A DNA stretch of 64,000 bases. Source: Loktanella sp. Lineage in GTDB: Bacteria > Pseudomonadota > Alphaproteobacteria > Rhodobacterales > Rhodobacteraceae. Positions 18,091 through 28,302 of this stretch are shown here, piece after piece. The stretch's first letter is position 1. Every line of letters begins with the position of its first letter. Made by a program: the position numbers and the translations under genes. Location of the stretch: the NCBI GenBank assembly GCA_017390475.1, contig JAFPBO010000013.1, forward strand, positions 186,001 through 250,000, in the 5' to 3' direction. Under the pieces are notes generated by a model. It had not been told where the DNA came from. It ran no database searches and was given only the letters and a program-made list of their open reading frames with translations.

Positions 18091-20004
18091 TTGGGTAACG
18101 CACGTAACATGGTCTTTTGGGTCGTCATGTTCTTGATGGTCCTGGCCTTATTCAACCTTTTCAGCAGCCCGCAGGGCGCCTCCGGTGGCGACGCACGCAG
18201 CTACTCGACCTTTGTCGAGGCTGTGCAGTCCGGTCGCGTGTCTGATGCCGTCATTGACGGCGAACGCGTGCGCTATTCCGAAGGTGGGCGCAATTACACC
18301 ACAATCGCGCCTTCTGACGCTGAAATCACCAATCTGCTGATCGGCGCCAATGTTCCGTTCGAGGCGCGCAGCCAGGAAACATCTGTTTTCCAGTCATTCT
18401 TGCTCAGTCTGCTGCCGTTCATTCTGCTGATCGGTGTCTGGATCTATTTCATGAACCGGATGCAGGGCGGCGGCAAAGGCGGGGCGATGGGCTTTGGCAA
18501 ATCCAAGGCCAAATTGCTGACCGAGAAATCGGGCCGCGTAACCTTTGACGATGTCGCCGGTATCGACGAGGCCAAGGAAGAGCTGGAAGAGATTGTCGAA
18601 TTCCTGCGTAACCCACAGAAATTCAGCCGTCTTGGCGGCAAAATCCCCAAAGGTGCGCTGCTTGTCGGCCCTCCCGGTACCGGTAAAACCTTGCTTGCGC
18701 GCGCCATCGCGGGCGAAGCAGGCGTGCCGTTCTTCACCATCTCTGGCTCTGACTTTGTCGAAATGTTCGTCGGTGTCGGTGCATCCCGTGTGCGCGATAT
18801 GTTCGAACAGGCCAAGAAGAATGCGCCTTGCATCGTCTTTATCGATGAGATTGACGCCGTGGGCCGCGCCCGTGGTGTTGGTATCGGCGGTGGCAATGAT
18901 GAGCGTGAACAGACGCTGAACCAATTGCTGGTCGAAATGGACGGGTTCGAGGCGAACGAAGGCGTGATCATCGTCGCGGCCACCAACCGCCGTGACGTGC
19001 TTGACCCTGCGCTGCTGCGCCCCGGTCGTTTTGACCGCCAGGTCACCGTGCCGAACCCCGACATCAAAGGCCGCGAAAAGATTTTGGGCGTCCATGCGCG
19101 CAAGATCCCGCTTGGTCCTGATGTCGATCTGCGCATCATCGCCCGTGGCTCGCCCGGCTTTTCCGGTGCCGATCTCGCAAACCTTGTGAACGAGGCTGCC
19201 TTGATGGCCGCCCGCGTCGGTCGTCGCTTCGTCACTATGGTGGATTTCGAATCCGCCAAGGATAAGGTGATGATGGGTGCGGAACGCCGGTCCATGGTGA
19301 TGACCGCCGAACAAAAGGAAATGACCGCCTATCACGAGGCCGGCCATGCCATTGTCGGTATCACCCTGCCGAAATGTGACCCGGTCTATAAGGCCACGAT
19401 CATTCCGCGCGGCGGTGCCTTGGGCATGGTGATGAGCCTGCCGGAAATCGACCGTCTGAACATGTTCAAAGACGAATGCCACCAGCGTCTGGCGATGACG
19501 ATGGCGGGCAAGGCTGCCGAGATCATCAAATACGGTCCTGATTCGGTCAGCAATGGCCCCGCCGGTGATATCCAGCAGGCGAGCCAACTGGCCCGTGCCA
19601 TGGTGCTGCGCTGGGGTATGTCGGACAAGATCGGCAACATCGACTATGCCGAGGCGCATGAAGGTTATCAGGGCAATACCGCCGGTCTGTCGGTTTCGGC
19701 TGACACCAAGGTCCTGATCGAAGAAGAAGTGCGCAAGTTCATTCAGGATGGCTATGACCTGGCGCATAAGATCATCACCGAAAAGCGCGAAGAATTCGAG
19801 CGTCTGGCCCAAGGTTTGCTGGAATATGAAACGCTGACAGGTGAGGAGATCAAACGCGTGATCGCCGGATTGTCGCCGCATATCGCTGACGATAAGGATG
19901 ATACGCCACCGTCGGCCGGGTCTTCCGTGACGGCGATTCCGAAAACCAAACCGAAAAAACCCCGCGCGCCCGACAGCGGGCTGGAACCGGAACCTTCAGT
20001 ATAA
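18091..20004 (+). CDS. ftsH: ATP-dependent zinc metalloprotease FtsH
   Basis: FtsH is the hexameric membrane AAA+ protease that degrades misfolded membrane proteins and regulatory proteins. The 637-residue product has two membrane helices (about 7-25 and 103-121) flanking a periplasmic domain. It shows Walker A GPPGTGKT (193-200), Walker [12 protein letters not shown] (RPGRFDRQ) and the zinc site HEAGH (415-419). The start is TTG at 18091, supported by GGAG at 18081-18084 and by alignment with relatives (MGNARN...). A strong terminator follows the stop. Confidence 0.97.
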   Translation: MGNARNMVFWVVMFLMVLALFNLFSSPQGASGGDARSYSTFVEAVQSGRVSDAVIDGERVRYSEGGRNYTTIAPSDAEITNLLIGANVPFEARSQETSVFQSFLLSLLPFILLIGVWIYFMNRMQGGGKGGAMGFGKSKAKLLTEKSGRVTFDDVAGIDEAKEELEEIVEFLRNPQKFSRLGGKIPKGALLVGPPGTGKTLLARAIAGEAGVPFFTISGSDFVEMFVGVGASRVRDMFEQAKKNAPCIVFIDEIDAVGRARGVGIGGGNDEREQTLNQLLVEMDGFEANEGVIIVAATNRRDVLDPALLRPGRFDRQVTVPNPDIKGREKILGVHARKIPLGPDVDLRIIARGSPGFSGADLANLVNEAALMAARVGRRFVTMVDFESAKDKVMMGAERRSMVMTAEQKEMTAYHEAGHAIVGITLPKCDPVYKATIIPRGGALGMVMSLPEIDRLNMFKDECHQRLAMTMAGKAAEIIKYGPDSVSNGPAGDIQQASQLARAMVLRWGMSDKIGNIDYAEAHEGYQGNTAGLSVSADTKVLIEEEVRKFIQDGYDLAHKIITEKREEFERLAQGLLEYETLTGEEIKRVIAGLSPHIADDKDDTPPSAGSSVTAIPKTKPKKPRAPDSGLEPEPSV

Positions 20005-20010
20005 CTGGTC

Positions 20011-20038
20011 AAACGCCGCCCCTCGGGGCGGCGTTTTT
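20011..20038 (+). terminator. Rho-independent terminator of ftsH
   Basis: AAACGCCGCCCC (20011-20022) and its exact complement GGGGCGGCGTTT (20025-20036) form a 12-bp GC-rich stem with a minimal loop, running into a T-run (to 20038). It begins seven bases after the ftsH stop. The A-run at its left edge means it could also act on the other strand. Confidence 0.93.
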
Positions 20039-20048
20039 CGTTGCAGCT

Positions 20049-20102
20049 CCTGTTCCTTTGGAACAGGATGCCTCCGGCGGGGATACTTTTCCTCGGAAGA
20101 TG
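20049..20102 (+). repeat. 3'-end repeat element, copy A (hairpin plus 33-base core)
   Basis: The core at 20070-20102 reads GCCTCCGGCGGGGATACTTT then TCCTCGGAAGATG. It shares this pattern with copies at 23701-23733 and, inverted, 43023-43055; more distant variants lie at 54915-54947 and 55083-55122. Just before the core is a perfect inverted repeat CCTGTTCC-TTT-GGAACAGG (20049-20067). It lies downstream of ftsH in the sense orientation, after the terminator. Function unknown. Confidence 0.8.
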
Positions 20103-20133
20103 GGGCTGAGTCCCGCTTGAGTAAGGGGGCAGC

Positions 20134-20712
20134 ATGCCAGCATTGATAAAGACGGATATTGTGGGCGAAGTTGTCTGGCTGGGTATAGTCCCGGACCGCG
20201 ATGCATCCTTGCGATCAGAAGCCATGACCGAGGCCACGCTGACCTATGCCGGTATCCCGGGCGAGGCGCATGGCGGACTGACCCGGCCATCCTGTTCACG
20301 CGTGATCAGCCAGCACAAACGCGGCACCGAGATCCGCAATGTCCGCCAGCTTTGCGTGATGTCGGAAGAAGAACTGGCCGAAATCGCTGCCGATTGTGGC
20401 TTGGATCAGCTTGATCCGGCCTATGCCGGGGCCTCGCTTGTCGTGCGCGGTATCCCCGATTTCACTCATCTGCCGCCATCCTCGCGTCTGCAATTCGCTG
20501 ATGGATCGGTGATCGTGGTGGATATGGAAAACCAGCCCTGCCATCTGCCCGCCAAGGTGATCAATGCCGATCACCCCGGTGCGGGTGACAAATTCAAAGC
20601 CGCCGCCAAAGGCAAACGCGGCGTCACCGCCTGGGTCGAACGCGAAGGCATTGTCCGGCTCGGCGATCCGGTCGTCCTGCATGTGCCGGGCCAGCGCAGC
20701 TGGCAAGCTTAG
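20134..20712 (+). CDS. MOSC domain protein
   Basis: MOSC domains are found in molybdenum cofactor sulfurases and in stand-alone proteins such as YiiM, which reduce N-hydroxylated compounds or handle sulfur. The 192-residue product is essentially one MOSC domain: [52 protein letters not shown], a conserved Cys in [10 protein letters not shown] and the closing [10 protein letters not shown]. The start ATG 20134 has AAGGGGG upstream. It lies ten bases before fhs and may be co-transcribed. The substrate is not predictable. Confidence 0.85.
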   Translation: MPALIKTDIVGEVVWLGIVPDRDASLRSEAMTEATLTYAGIPGEAHGGLTRPSCSRVISQHKRGTEIRNVRQLCVMSEEELAEIAADCGLDQLDPAYAGASLVVRGIPDFTHLPPSSRLQFADGSVIVVDMENQPCHLPAKVINADHPGAGDKFKAAAKGKRGVTAWVEREGIVRLGDPVVLHVPGQRSWQA

Positions 20713-20722
20713 GGCGAACAGC

Positions 20723-22399
20723 ATGACAATTCTCTCAGATATCGCGATTGCGCGCGCCGCAAATAAACTGCCTATTCAGGACATCGGTGCCAGACTGGGG
20801 ATCGATGCCGCCGATCTGGTCCCCTACGGCCATGATAAAGCGAAAGTCAGCCAGCGGCTGATCAATTCCGTGCAGGACCGCCCCGATGGCAAGCTGATCC
20901 TTGTCACCGCGATCAACCCGACCCCGGCGGGCGAGGGCAAGACCACCACCACGGTCGGTCTGGGCGACGGCCTGAATGCGATTGGCAAAAAGGCGGTGGT
21001 CTGTATCCGCGAGGCCTCGCTCGGTCCCTGTTTCGGGATGAAGGGTGGCGCGGCGGGTGGCGGCCATGCGCAGGTCGTGCCGATGGAAGACATGAACCTG
21101 CATTTCACTGGTGATTTCCACGCGATCACATCCGCGCATAACCTGCTGGCCGCGATGATCGACAATCACATCTATTGGGGCAATGCGCTCGATATCGATA
21201 TCCGCCGCATTGTCTGGCGGCGGGTCATGGATATGAACGACCGCGCCCTGCGCCAGATAACCACGTCCTTGGGTGGTGTCAGCAACGGCTTTCCGCGTGA
21301 GGCGGGGTTTGACATCACTGTCGCCTCTGAGGTCATGGCGATCCTGTGCCTGGCGCGCAATCTGGCCGATCTGGAACAACGGCTGGGGGATATCATCGTC
21401 GCTTACCGCTATGATAAAACGCCCGTCTATTGCTGCGATCTAAAGGCGCATGGCGCGATGACGGTGTTGTTGAAAGATGCCTTGCAGCCCAATCTGGTGC
21501 AGACATTGGAAAACAATCCCGCCTTTGTGCATGGCGGTCCTTTCGCCAATATCGCCCATGGCTGCAATTCGGTAACCGCCACGACGACCGCGCTGAAACT
21601 GGCCGACTATGTCGTGACCGAGGCCGGGTTCGGGGCCGATCTGGGCGCTGAAAAGTTCATGAATATCAAATGCCGCAAGGCGGGCATCGCGCCCTCTTGT
21701 GTCGTCGTTGTCGCCACTGTCCGCGCGATGAAGATGAACGGCGGCGTCGCAAAGACCGATCTTGGGGTCGAGAATGTTGCTGCGGTGCGGGATGGCTGCT
21801 CAAATCTGGGCCGGCATATCGCGAATATGACATCCTTCGGCGTGCCGGTTGTCGTGGCGATCAATCATTTCGTCACCGATACCGAGGCCGAGGTGGCAGC
21901 GGTCAAAGCCTATGTCGCAACCCAAGGCGCGCAAGCCGTCTTGTGCAAACATTGGGCGCAGGGTTCTGCCGGGATCAAGGATCTGGCCACGCTGGTGGCC
22001 GGCATTGCAGATCAGGATGCCGGTAAATTTGCGCCGACCTATTCGGACGAGATGAATCTGTTCGACAAGATGCAGGCGATCGCCCAGAAAATCTATCGCG
22101 CTGACGGTGTGACTGCTGATGCGAAAGTCCACGATCAACTGGCGCAATGGGAACAGCAGGGCTATGGCCATCTGCCGATCTGCATGGCGAAAACCCAATA
22201 CAGCTTTACCACCGATCCCGAACGGCGCGGCGCCCCTACTGGTTTCACCATCCCCGTGCGCGAAGTCCGGCTCAGCGCCGGGGCCGGTTTCATCGTCGCG
22301 ATCTGTGGCGAGATCATGACGATGCCCGGCCTGCCGCGCGTCCCATCGGCGGAAAGCATCATGTTGAATGCGGATGGTCAGATCGAAGGCTTGTTCTGA
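20723..22399 (+). CDS. fhs: Formate-tetrahydrofolate ligase
   Basis: Fhs uses ATP to join formate to tetrahydrofolate, giving 10-formyl-THF in the cytosol. The 558-residue product starts [20 protein letters not shown] and carries the ATP site [16 protein letters not shown] (from residue 66). Further signatures are [36 protein letters not shown] and [19 protein letters not shown] 20723 is preferred; the frame runs upstream into the MOSC gene but relatives start here. With FolD downstream it forms a one-carbon module that makes or oxidises C1-THF units. Confidence 0.97.
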   Translation: MTILSDIAIARAANKLPIQDIGARLGIDAADLVPYGHDKAKVSQRLINSVQDRPDGKLILVTAINPTPAGEGKTTTTVGLGDGLNAIGKKAVVCIREASLGPCFGMKGGAAGGGHAQVVPMEDMNLHFTGDFHAITSAHNLLAAMIDNHIYWGNALDIDIRRIVWRRVMDMNDRALRQITTSLGGVSNGFPREAGFDITVASEVMAILCLARNLADLEQRLGDIIVAYRYDKTPVYCCDLKAHGAMTVLLKDALQPNLVQTLENNPAFVHGGPFANIAHGCNSVTATTTALKLADYVVTEAGFGADLGAEKFMNIKCRKAGIAPSCVVVVATVRAMKMNGGVAKTDLGVENVAAVRDGCSNLGRHIANMTSFGVPVVVAINHFVTDTEAEVAAVKAYVATQGAQAVLCKHWAQGSAGIKDLATLVAGIADQDAGKFAPTYSDEMNLFDKMQAIAQKIYRADGVTADAKVHDQLAQWEQQGYGHLPICMAKTQYSFTTDPERRGAPTGFTIPVREVRLSAGAGFIVAICGEIMTMPGLPRVPSAESIMLNADGQIEGLF

Positions 22400-22472
22400 G
22401 GCGGGATGTCCTGTTGTCATCAGCCCCGCTGCATATTATCCGGCAGGCGGCAAAGTGGCGAAAGGACCGGAC

Positions 22473-22790
22473 GTGAAGACACCGCAGGACTGCAACGACA
22501 TGGCCGATATCCGTGCCGCCATCGACCAGATCGACGCTGATCTGGTCCGGCAACTGGCACAGCGCGCCGCCTATATCGACCGTGCGGCCCAGATCAAGGA
22601 ACAGGCCGATCTGCCAGCCCGGATCACCCCCCGCGTCGAACAGGTGGTGGACAACGTGCGTGCTCATGCAGAGGCAGAAGGTCTTTCACCTGATCTGGTC
22701 GAAAAGATATGGCGCTGGCTGATTGACTGGTCCATCGCGCGCGAAGAAACCCGGCTTGGCCCGGACAGCGACAGGAATGACAAAAGATGA
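22473..22790 (+). CDS. Chorismate mutase, AroQ type (PchB-like)
   Basis: Small AroQ-fold proteins convert chorismate to prephenate; the related PchB type is isochorismate pyruvate lyase. The 105-residue product has three helices with the expected active-site pattern: [33 protein letters not shown] and [13 protein letters not shown], ending [14 protein letters not shown]. The start is GTG at 22473, with AAAGGA six bases upstream; upstream codons of the frame look non-coding. It lies 73 bases after fhs and overlaps folD by four bases (ATGA). A chorismate enzyme inside a folate C1 operon is unexpected but the family match is good. Confidence 0.85.
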   Translation: MKTPQDCNDMADIRAAIDQIDADLVRQLAQRAAYIDRAAQIKEQADLPARITPRVEQVVDNVRAHAEAEGLSPDLVEKIWRWLIDWSIAREETRLGPDSDRNDKR

Positions 22791-23680
22791 CAGCCCATAT
22801 TCTGGACGGCAAGGCCTTTGCCGCAAAGCTGCGCGCGCAGGTCGCGACCCATGTGGCACGGCTGAAGACGGATCATGGCATCGTGCCGGGGTTGGCCGTT
22901 GTGCTGCTGGGCGATGATCCTGCCAGTCAGGTCTATGTCCGCAACAAGGGCAAGATGACGGTCGAGGTCGGTATGCAGAACTTTGAACATCGCCTGCCCG
23001 ATACCACGTCAGAGGCGGACCTGCTGGCCCTTGTCGCGCAACTGAACGCCGATCCTGCGGTGCATGGCATTCTGGTGCAATTGCCGCTGCCTGCGCATCT
23101 GAACTCTGATCTGGTGATCAATGCGATTGATCCGGTCAAGGATGTCGATGGGTTTCATATCTCCAACGTCGGCCTGCTCGGCACCGGGCAAAAGGCGATG
23201 GTGCCTTGCACGCCATTGGGCTGCCTGATGTTGCTGCGCGATTATCACGGATCGCTGGCGGGCAAACATGCGGTGGTGATCGGGCGCTCCAATATCGTCG
23301 GCAAACCGATGGCACAGCTTTTGCTGGGTGACAGCTGCACCGTGACCATGGCGCATAGCCGCACGGTGGATCTGGCCACGATGGTCCGGCAGGCGGACAT
23401 CGTTGTCGCCGCCGTGGGCCGCGCGCAGATGGTGCCGGGCGATTGGATCAAGCCTGGCGCGACGGTGATTGACGTCGGGATCAACCGGATCGCCACAGAT
23501 GATGGCGGCACGCGGCTGGTCGGCGATGTCGATTTCGACAGCTGTGCCGCTGTCGCTGGCGCGATCACCCCGGTGCCGGGCGGTGTCGGGCCGATGACAA
23601 TTGCCTGCCTGCTGGCCAATACGGTCACCGCCTGCAGCCGCGCCAATGGGCTGGCAGAGCCTGTAGGGCTGACCGTCTGA
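22787..23680 (+). CDS. folD: Bifunctional methylene-THF dehydrogenase / methenyl-THF cyclohydrolase FolD
   Basis: FolD interconverts 5,10-methylene-THF and 10-formyl-THF with NADP. The 297-residue product shows the catalytic Tyr/Lys region [29 protein letters not shown], the cofactor segment [17 protein letters not shown] and [18 protein letters not shown] near the end. It starts in an ATGA overlap with the chorismate mutase gene. Together with fhs it completes the formate to methylene-THF route. Normal length. Confidence 0.97.
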   Translation: MTAHILDGKAFAAKLRAQVATHVARLKTDHGIVPGLAVVLLGDDPASQVYVRNKGKMTVEVGMQNFEHRLPDTTSEADLLALVAQLNADPAVHGILVQLPLPAHLNSDLVINAIDPVKDVDGFHISNVGLLGTGQKAMVPCTPLGCLMLLRDYHGSLAGKHAVVIGRSNIVGKPMAQLLLGDSCTVTMAHSRTVDLATMVRQADIVVAAVGRAQMVPGDWIKPGATVIDVGINRIATDDGGTRLVGDVDFDSCAAVAGAITPVPGGVGPMTIACLLANTVTACSRANGLAEPVGLTV

Positions 23681-23681
23681 T

Positions 23682-23733
23682 CCTTCTGCTGCGCAGAAGG
23701 GCCTCCGGCGGGGATATTTTTACTCGGAAGATG
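23682..23733 (+). repeat. 3'-end repeat element, copy B (hairpin plus 33-base core)
   Basis: The inverted repeat CCTTCTGC-TGC-GCAGAAGG (23682-23700) is followed directly by the core at 23701-23733 (GCCTCCGGCGGGGATATTTT, then TACTCGGAAGATG). It fills the 54-base gap between the folD stop and the pdeM stop. The stem plus the T-run would make a fair terminator for folD. The core matches copy A at nearly every position although the stem sequence is unrelated. Confidence 0.8.
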
Positions 23734-23734
23734 G

Positions 23735-24379
23735 TCAGGGGAGCGGGACGACGATGGCTTTGCGGCCCGTCAGGATCGCATGCGCTGTCGGCCCAAAATG
23801 TTGGCGGATGACAGGCTGGGTGCAATCCAGACCGCCGGTATAGGCCCCATAGGCCGGTAGGATCATCCGATCACGATCCAGCACAAAGGCGGGACGGCTG
23901 CGGCCCGCCAGGCGGAATTTCGGATGGTAGTGGCCGGATATCTCTGCCTGCGCCTGTGTCGCGATATGGCGGAACGTCAGCGGCCCGATCTGCACCTGCG
24001 CCAGATGGCTGCCACCCAGATCGACCGGCCCCGGATCATGGTTGCCCTCAACCCAGATCCAATCGCGCCCCGCTTGCAGGCTGGTCAGCCGTAGGCGCAT
24101 CGCCTCGTCCAGACTGTCTGCCGCCGCCAGATCATCGAAACTGTCGCCAAGGCAGATCACCTGCCGCGCATCGGTTGCGGCCAGATCCTCGGCGAGTTTA
24201 TCGAGCGTTGCGATCACCTCATAAGGCGGCAGCATCACGCCACTGCGCCGTGCGATCCGATCGGATTTGCCAAGATGCAGGTCAGAGACACACAGCAGGT
24301 TCTGGTCAGGCAGGTAGAGCGCGCCCGATGGCAGCGCATGGCATAACGTGCCGCAAAAGGTGAAGACATAAGCGTTCAT
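23735..24379 (-). CDS. pdeM: Ligase-associated DNA damage response endonuclease PdeM
   Basis: PdeM is a metallophosphoesterase-fold DNA endonuclease, usually encoded beside an Lhr-type helicase, an ATP-dependent DNA ligase and an exonuclease. The 214-residue product has the calcineurin-like metal motifs SDLHLGK, LGDSFDD, GNHDPG and SGHYHPK. ATG 24379 (MNAYVFTFCG) is chosen; upstream codons show no family similarity. It lies 43 bases downstream of the helicase gene on the same strand. The ligase and exonuclease genes are absent from the window. Confidence 0.9.
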   Translation of the reverse strand: MNAYVFTFCGTLCHALPSGALYLPDQNLLCVSDLHLGKSDRIARRSGVMLPPYEVIATLDKLAEDLAATDARQVICLGDSFDDLAAADSLDEAMRLRLTSLQAGRDWIWVEGNHDPGPVDLGGSHLAQVQIGPLTFRHIATQAQAEISGHYHPKFRLAGRSRPAFVLDRDRMILPAYGAYTGGLDCTQPVIRQHFGPTAHAILTGRKAIVVPLP

Positions 24380-24422
24380 GCTTTGGTCTTTGCTTGAAGG
24401 CGCGCAGTTCTGCAAGGATCGA

Positions 24423-26843
24423 TCAGCGCAGCCCGACCTTGGCCATCAGGGCGGCGGCCTGATCTTCCATCAACCGCTCGCGCCCGGCACCGGAAAGCGC
24501 GATGCGGCCCTGTTCAAGAAACATCGGCATGGCCAGCGGCGTCACCCGGTCCAGCACGACATGATCGACGCGGCCTGCGGTGCGGGTCAGCATTTCCTCG
24601 ATCCGGCCGAAATCGACCAGACCGCGCAAGGCCTCTTCGCGCGTGATTTGCAGCATCAAGTGGTCGGGGTCGTATTTGGCCAAAGTGTCATAGAGGATGT
24701 CGGACGAAAACGTCGCCTGCCGCCCCGATTTGCGCGCCTGCGGCAGGTTGCGTTCGATCAGCCCCGCGATGGTCGCCGCGCCGCGAAAGGTGCGTTTCAT
24801 CACGGCATTGCCCGACAACCACGTCTCAAACCCCGCCCGCAGGTCGGGGGCGCGGAACAGGGGCGCAGGGTCTGTGACCGCATCCAGCCCCCAGATCAGC
24901 GTCGCATAATCGGTGGCGACAAAGCCCAAGGGATGCAGATCCAACTCCTCCATCCGTTGCGTCAAAAGCATCCCCAAAGTCTGCATCGCATTGCGCCCGG
25001 CGAAGCCATAGACGCAGATATGCTGGCGGCCATCATGGGGGAAACTTTCGACCAGAATGCGGTCTGCCTCGGGCAGCTTCGACACTTCGCGTTGCAGACC
25101 CAGCCATGCGGCGGTGTGGGCGGGCAGGCCGGGCCAGTCCGTTTGCGCGAACATCCGCAGGATACGTTGCGACAATTGCGTGGAATTGGCGAATTTCGTC
25201 CCCATGAAGGTCGCGATTTTCGGCGTCTTGCTGGCGTCGCGCGTCACCTCGACGGTCATTTCGCGCAAGCCGTCATAGCGCACGATCTGCCCGCCAATCA
25301 GAAATGTGTCACCTTGCGTCAGGGTCGCGGCAAAAGCCTCCTCCACCTCGCCCAAGGGTTTGAAATTGCCCTTCATCCGCACCTTCAGCGTATCAGTATC
25401 CTGAATCGTGCCGATGTTCATTCGGATGCGCAAAGCCGCACGCGGGTCGCGCAATTGCCATGTGCCGTCCGCATTCTGCAACAGCCGTTTCCAGCGGTCA
25501 TAGGCGCGCAGGGCATAGCCGCCCGTGGCGCAGAAATCGAGACAGGCATCAAAATCCACACGGGTCAGGCCGGCATAGGCACCGACGCTGCGCACCTCGG
25601 TGAACAGATCATCGGCATGGAACGGCCCGGCGCAGGCGGCGATCAGGATATGCTGGCACAGCACGTCACGCGGGCCGGGGCCTTTGGGATCGCCGTCCAG
25701 ATCATGGGCTTTGACCGCCTCCAGCGCCGCAACACATTCGACAACCTCGAACCTGTTGGCAGGCACCAGCAGCGCCTTGGACGGGGCGTTATAGCGGTGA
25801 TTGGCGCGCCCGATCCTTTGCACCAGACGTTTGACGTTCTTCGGCGCGCCGATCTGGATCACCAGATCGACATCGCCCCAGTCGATACCCAGATCAAGGC
25901 TGCCGGTGCAGACAATCGCGCGCAACTGGCCTGCGACCATCGCCGCCTCGACCCTTTCGCGCTGTTCGCGGGCCAGACTGCCGTGGTGGATGCCAATCGG
26001 GAGATCATCACTATTGGCGAGCCAGAGATTATGAAAGAAAATCTCGGCCTGCGCGCGGGTATTGTGAAAGATCAGCGTGGTCTTATGCACTTTCACCGCG
26101 TCCAACACCGCCGGGATCGCATAGGCGGCCCCACCCCCGGCCCAGGGCGGTGGCGCATCAGTCTGCAGCATTGCGATGTCCGGGTCCGGGCCGGGATCGG
26201 CCAGCAGGATCGGGCAGGTGTCAGGTGCGCGCGCCAGCATCCGCGCAATCGCAGGCGGATCATCCACTGTCGCAGACAGCCCAACACGGCGCAGACCGGG
26301 GGCGAGGGTCTGCAAACGGCTCAGCGCCAGCATCAGCTGATCCCCCCGCTTGCTTTCGGCCAAAGCGTGGATTTCATCCACGATCACCCGTTGCAGACCC
26401 GCGAACATCCGCGGCGCATCCTCATAGCTGATCAGCAGGGCCAGCGATTCCGGCGTGGTCAGCAGGATATGCGGCGGGTCGGCGCGCTGGCGTCGTTTCT
26501 GGGTGTATGACGTATCGCCGGTGCGATCTTCGATCCTGATCGGCAGATCCATCTCGTCCACCGGGGTCCGAAGGTTGCGTTTGATATCCGCTGCCAAGGC
26601 CTTCAGCGGGGAAACATAAAGCGTATGCAGCCCCTGATGCGCCCCCTCTGCCAGTTCCACCAGCGACGGCAGGAATCCCGCCAGCGTCTTGCCACCGCCG
26701 GTCGGGGCGATCAGCAAAAGCGCCGGGTCCTGGGCATGTTCCAGCATGTCGTGCTGATGCGGATGCACAGACCAACCACGCCTCGTGAACCAATCGTTGA
26801 ATATTGCGGGCAGGCGCGTGGCCGACCGGTTGGTATCTGGCAT
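24423..26843 (-). CDS. Lhr-family ligase-associated DEAD/DEAH helicase
   Basis: This is a superfamily 2 DNA helicase of the Lhr type, thought to act in DNA repair. The 806-residue product has motif I APTGGGKT, Ia YVSPLKALA, II VDEIH (in VIVDEIHALAESKRGDQ), III SATV and motif VI QRIGRANHR. The long C-terminal Lhr region with winged-helix and beta-barrel domains follows. The length is that of the short, ligase-associated subgroup rather than the ~1500-residue Lhr. It pairs with pdeM downstream and lies 87 bases after cpaA of the tad locus, from which it is functionally separate. Confidence 0.93.
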   Translation of the reverse strand: MPDTNRSATRLPAIFNDWFTRRGWSVHPHQHDMLEHAQDPALLLIAPTGGGKTLAGFLPSLVELAEGAHQGLHTLYVSPLKALAADIKRNLRTPVDEMDLPIRIEDRTGDTSYTQKRRQRADPPHILLTTPESLALLISYEDAPRMFAGLQRVIVDEIHALAESKRGDQLMLALSRLQTLAPGLRRVGLSATVDDPPAIARMLARAPDTCPILLADPGPDPDIAMLQTDAPPPWAGGGAAYAIPAVLDAVKVHKTTLIFHNTRAQAEIFFHNLWLANSDDLPIGIHHGSLAREQRERVEAAMVAGQLRAIVCTGSLDLGIDWGDVDLVIQIGAPKNVKRLVQRIGRANHRYNAPSKALLVPANRFEVVECVAALEAVKAHDLDGDPKGPGPRDVLCQHILIAACAGPFHADDLFTEVRSVGAYAGLTRVDFDACLDFCATGGYALRAYDRWKRLLQNADGTWQLRDPRAALRIRMNIGTIQDTDTLKVRMKGNFKPLGEVEEAFAATLTQGDTFLIGGQIVRYDGLREMTVEVTRDASKTPKIATFMGTKFANSTQLSQRILRMFAQTDWPGLPAHTAAWLGLQREVSKLPEADRILVESFPHDGRQHICVYGFAGRNAMQTLGMLLTQRMEELDLHPLGFVATDYATLIWGLDAVTDPAPLFRAPDLRAGFETWLSGNAVMKRTFRGAATIAGLIERNLPQARKSGRQATFSSDILYDTLAKYDPDHLMLQITREEALRGLVDFGRIEEMLTRTAGRVDHVVLDRVTPLAMPMFLEQGRIALSGAGRERLMEDQAAALMAKVGLR

Positions 26844-26930
26844 GGAACCCTGCTTGAAACTGCTTACCCTTACCTAGGCGCAAGGACGAAGAATTCAAAG
26901 AACCGGTGAGGTCAGCCTGGGATATCTTCG

Positions 26931-27416
26931 TCAAACAGCCGTCAGGATCAGATAAATCACAAGCGTCATTGATAGCGGAAAGCCCATTGGAAACTGTCTG
27001 CCGCTGGTCCAGCTTTGCCAATCCGGTGCCATCTGCCGCAACGGGCTTATTCTGACCAAACGATGTGTGACATAGCCTGCCAACAGACAGGCTGAAAAGA
27101 GCACGATCACCAGCCGCAAGTCACCCAAAGCAACAAAAGGCGCAGCCCCTGCAATGAATTTGGCGTCGCCCGCGCCCATCAGACGTGCCGCGTTCAAGAC
27201 GATACCGATCAGCAGCATGACGATCAGATGGGTCCAGTGCCACAGATATTGGGTAAAGGGCAGGGCGATCAGGCCGAGAATGGCAAAGCTGCCGACCAGC
27301 GCATAGACCGCGACATTGGGGATTTTCATCCGCTGCAGATCGCTCCACGCGACATAGATCGCGATGGGCAGGACCGCAGGCAGGAACCACCAGGCCGCAT
27401 ATGCTGTCAGCACCAT
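26931..27416 (-). CDS. cpaA: Prepilin peptidase CpaA/TadV
   Basis: CpaA is an aspartic inner-membrane protease (A24 family) that cleaves the leader of Flp pilins. The 161-residue product has several membrane helices and the two catalytic Asp motifs, AWSDLQRMKIPN and the GxGD motif in MGAGDAKF. The start at 27416 (MVLTAYAAW) is chosen because the upstream part of the frame overlaps the previous gene. It is the last gene of the tad operon, four bases after the TPR lipoprotein stop. It lacks the N-terminal methylase domain of type IV PilD, as expected for this class. Confidence 0.92.
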   Translation of the reverse strand: MVLTAYAAWWFLPAVLPIAIYVAWSDLQRMKIPNVAVYALVGSFAILGLIALPFTQYLWHWTHLIVMLLIGIVLNAARLMGAGDAKFIAGAAPFVALGDLRLVIVLFSACLLAGYVTHRLVRISPLRQMAPDWQSWTSGRQFPMGFPLSMTLVIYLILTAV

Positions 27417-27420
27417 CGGC

Positions 27421-28275
27421 TTAATTCGCGACGTTGTTTTCAAGCGCCTGCAGGGCACGCACCGCAGGTTCAAAATATTGCGGATGCGTGTTGATCGCGT
27501 CGTTCAGCAGGGATTTTCCGATGGTCACATCATTCTGCTTGATCGCGGTCAGTGCCATCGTATGCAGCAATTGCGCGCGTTCGACCTGGGTCATCGGCAC
27601 CACGGGCAGCGTGTAATTGCGCTGCGCGCCGCGCGACAGAACCAGATTATTCTTGGCAGTGAACATGCCGGGATTGAATCGCAGAGCATCGGCAAACAGC
27701 CGTTCAGCCGCCGGATAATCGCCACGGGTCAATTTAGAGTAACCCCAGTTGTTATACACCGGCGCAGGCCGCGTTGTCATGCCGACCGCCGTTTCATAAA
27801 AACTGTCGGCCTTGGTCCATTGTTGGCGGCTGTCGGCGACCATGGCTTCCAGCCGATAGCGTTCAAAGGATTCAAAGGTCGGCGGGATCGTGTTCAGCGT
27901 GGCCGCGGCCTCGTCCCACAGGTTTCCGCGGATATAGGCCCCGGCCAGTTCGACCCGGTCTTCGCTGGTGGCTTCAGGGTGGGTCAGCACGGTTTGCCAG
28001 GCTGCAACCGCCTCTGTTGTGCGGCCAGCCCTGATCAGCGAAGTGCCAAGGCCACGCTGAAAATCGATACGCTCGGGGGCATTGGCGCTGGCGGTGGCAA
28101 AATAGTTCACCGCCTCGTTCGGATCGCCCACAGTCAGCATCACGTCATTAAGGTTTGATTCATCAATGACGTTGAGATCTTTCAACGCCCGTTCAACCTC
28201 TGCCTCGCCCGATGGGGCGCAGGCCGACAGGCCAAGTACTGCCGCAGACAGTGACATGAAAACGAAGTGGCGCAT
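27421..28275 (-). CDS. TadD-type TPR lipoprotein
   Basis: TadD proteins are TPR lipoproteins that help place or assemble the secretin of Flp pili. The 284-residue product has a lipoprotein signal (lipobox LGLSAC at residues 14-19). TPR-like repeats follow over about residues 40-230 (FQRGLGTSLIRAGRTTEAVAAW, VYNNWGYSKLTRGDYPAAERLF, each under 25 residues). It lies between a second TPR lipoprotein and cpaA. The name TadD is by family and position. Confidence 0.85.
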   Translation of the reverse strand: MRHFVFMSLSAAVLGLSACAPSGEAEVERALKDLNVIDESNLNDVMLTVGDPNEAVNYFATASANAPERIDFQRGLGTSLIRAGRTTEAVAAWQTVLTHPEATSEDRVELAGAYIRGNLWDEAAATLNTIPPTFESFERYRLEAMVADSRQQWTKADSFYETAVGMTTRPAPVYNNWGYSKLTRGDYPAAERLFADALRFNPGMFTAKNNLVLSRGAQRNYTLPVVPMTQVERAQLLHTMALTAIKQNDVTIGKSLLNDAINTHPQYFEPAVRALQALENNVAN

Positions 28276-28302
28276 GTTTCTGCGTCCTTTTACTGCTTTC
28301 GC

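Noticed and set aside
18394-19881. A 495-codon minus-strand open frame inside ftsH
   Set aside because: Antisense to a complete ftsH; rich in His, Gln and Asp in the way typical of antisense translations in this genome.
20005-22472. A tetrahydrofolate or other riboswitch upstream of fhs or folD
   Set aside because: The gaps are too short (10 bases before fhs, 73 before the chorismate mutase gene) and hold no conserved riboswitch core.
24378-26510. A 710-codon plus-strand open frame opposite the Lhr-type helicase gene
   Set aside because: It is an antisense shadow: the minus-strand frame has all helicase motifs, and the plus-strand translation is low-complexity with no recognisable domain. 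High GC removes stop codons from such frames.
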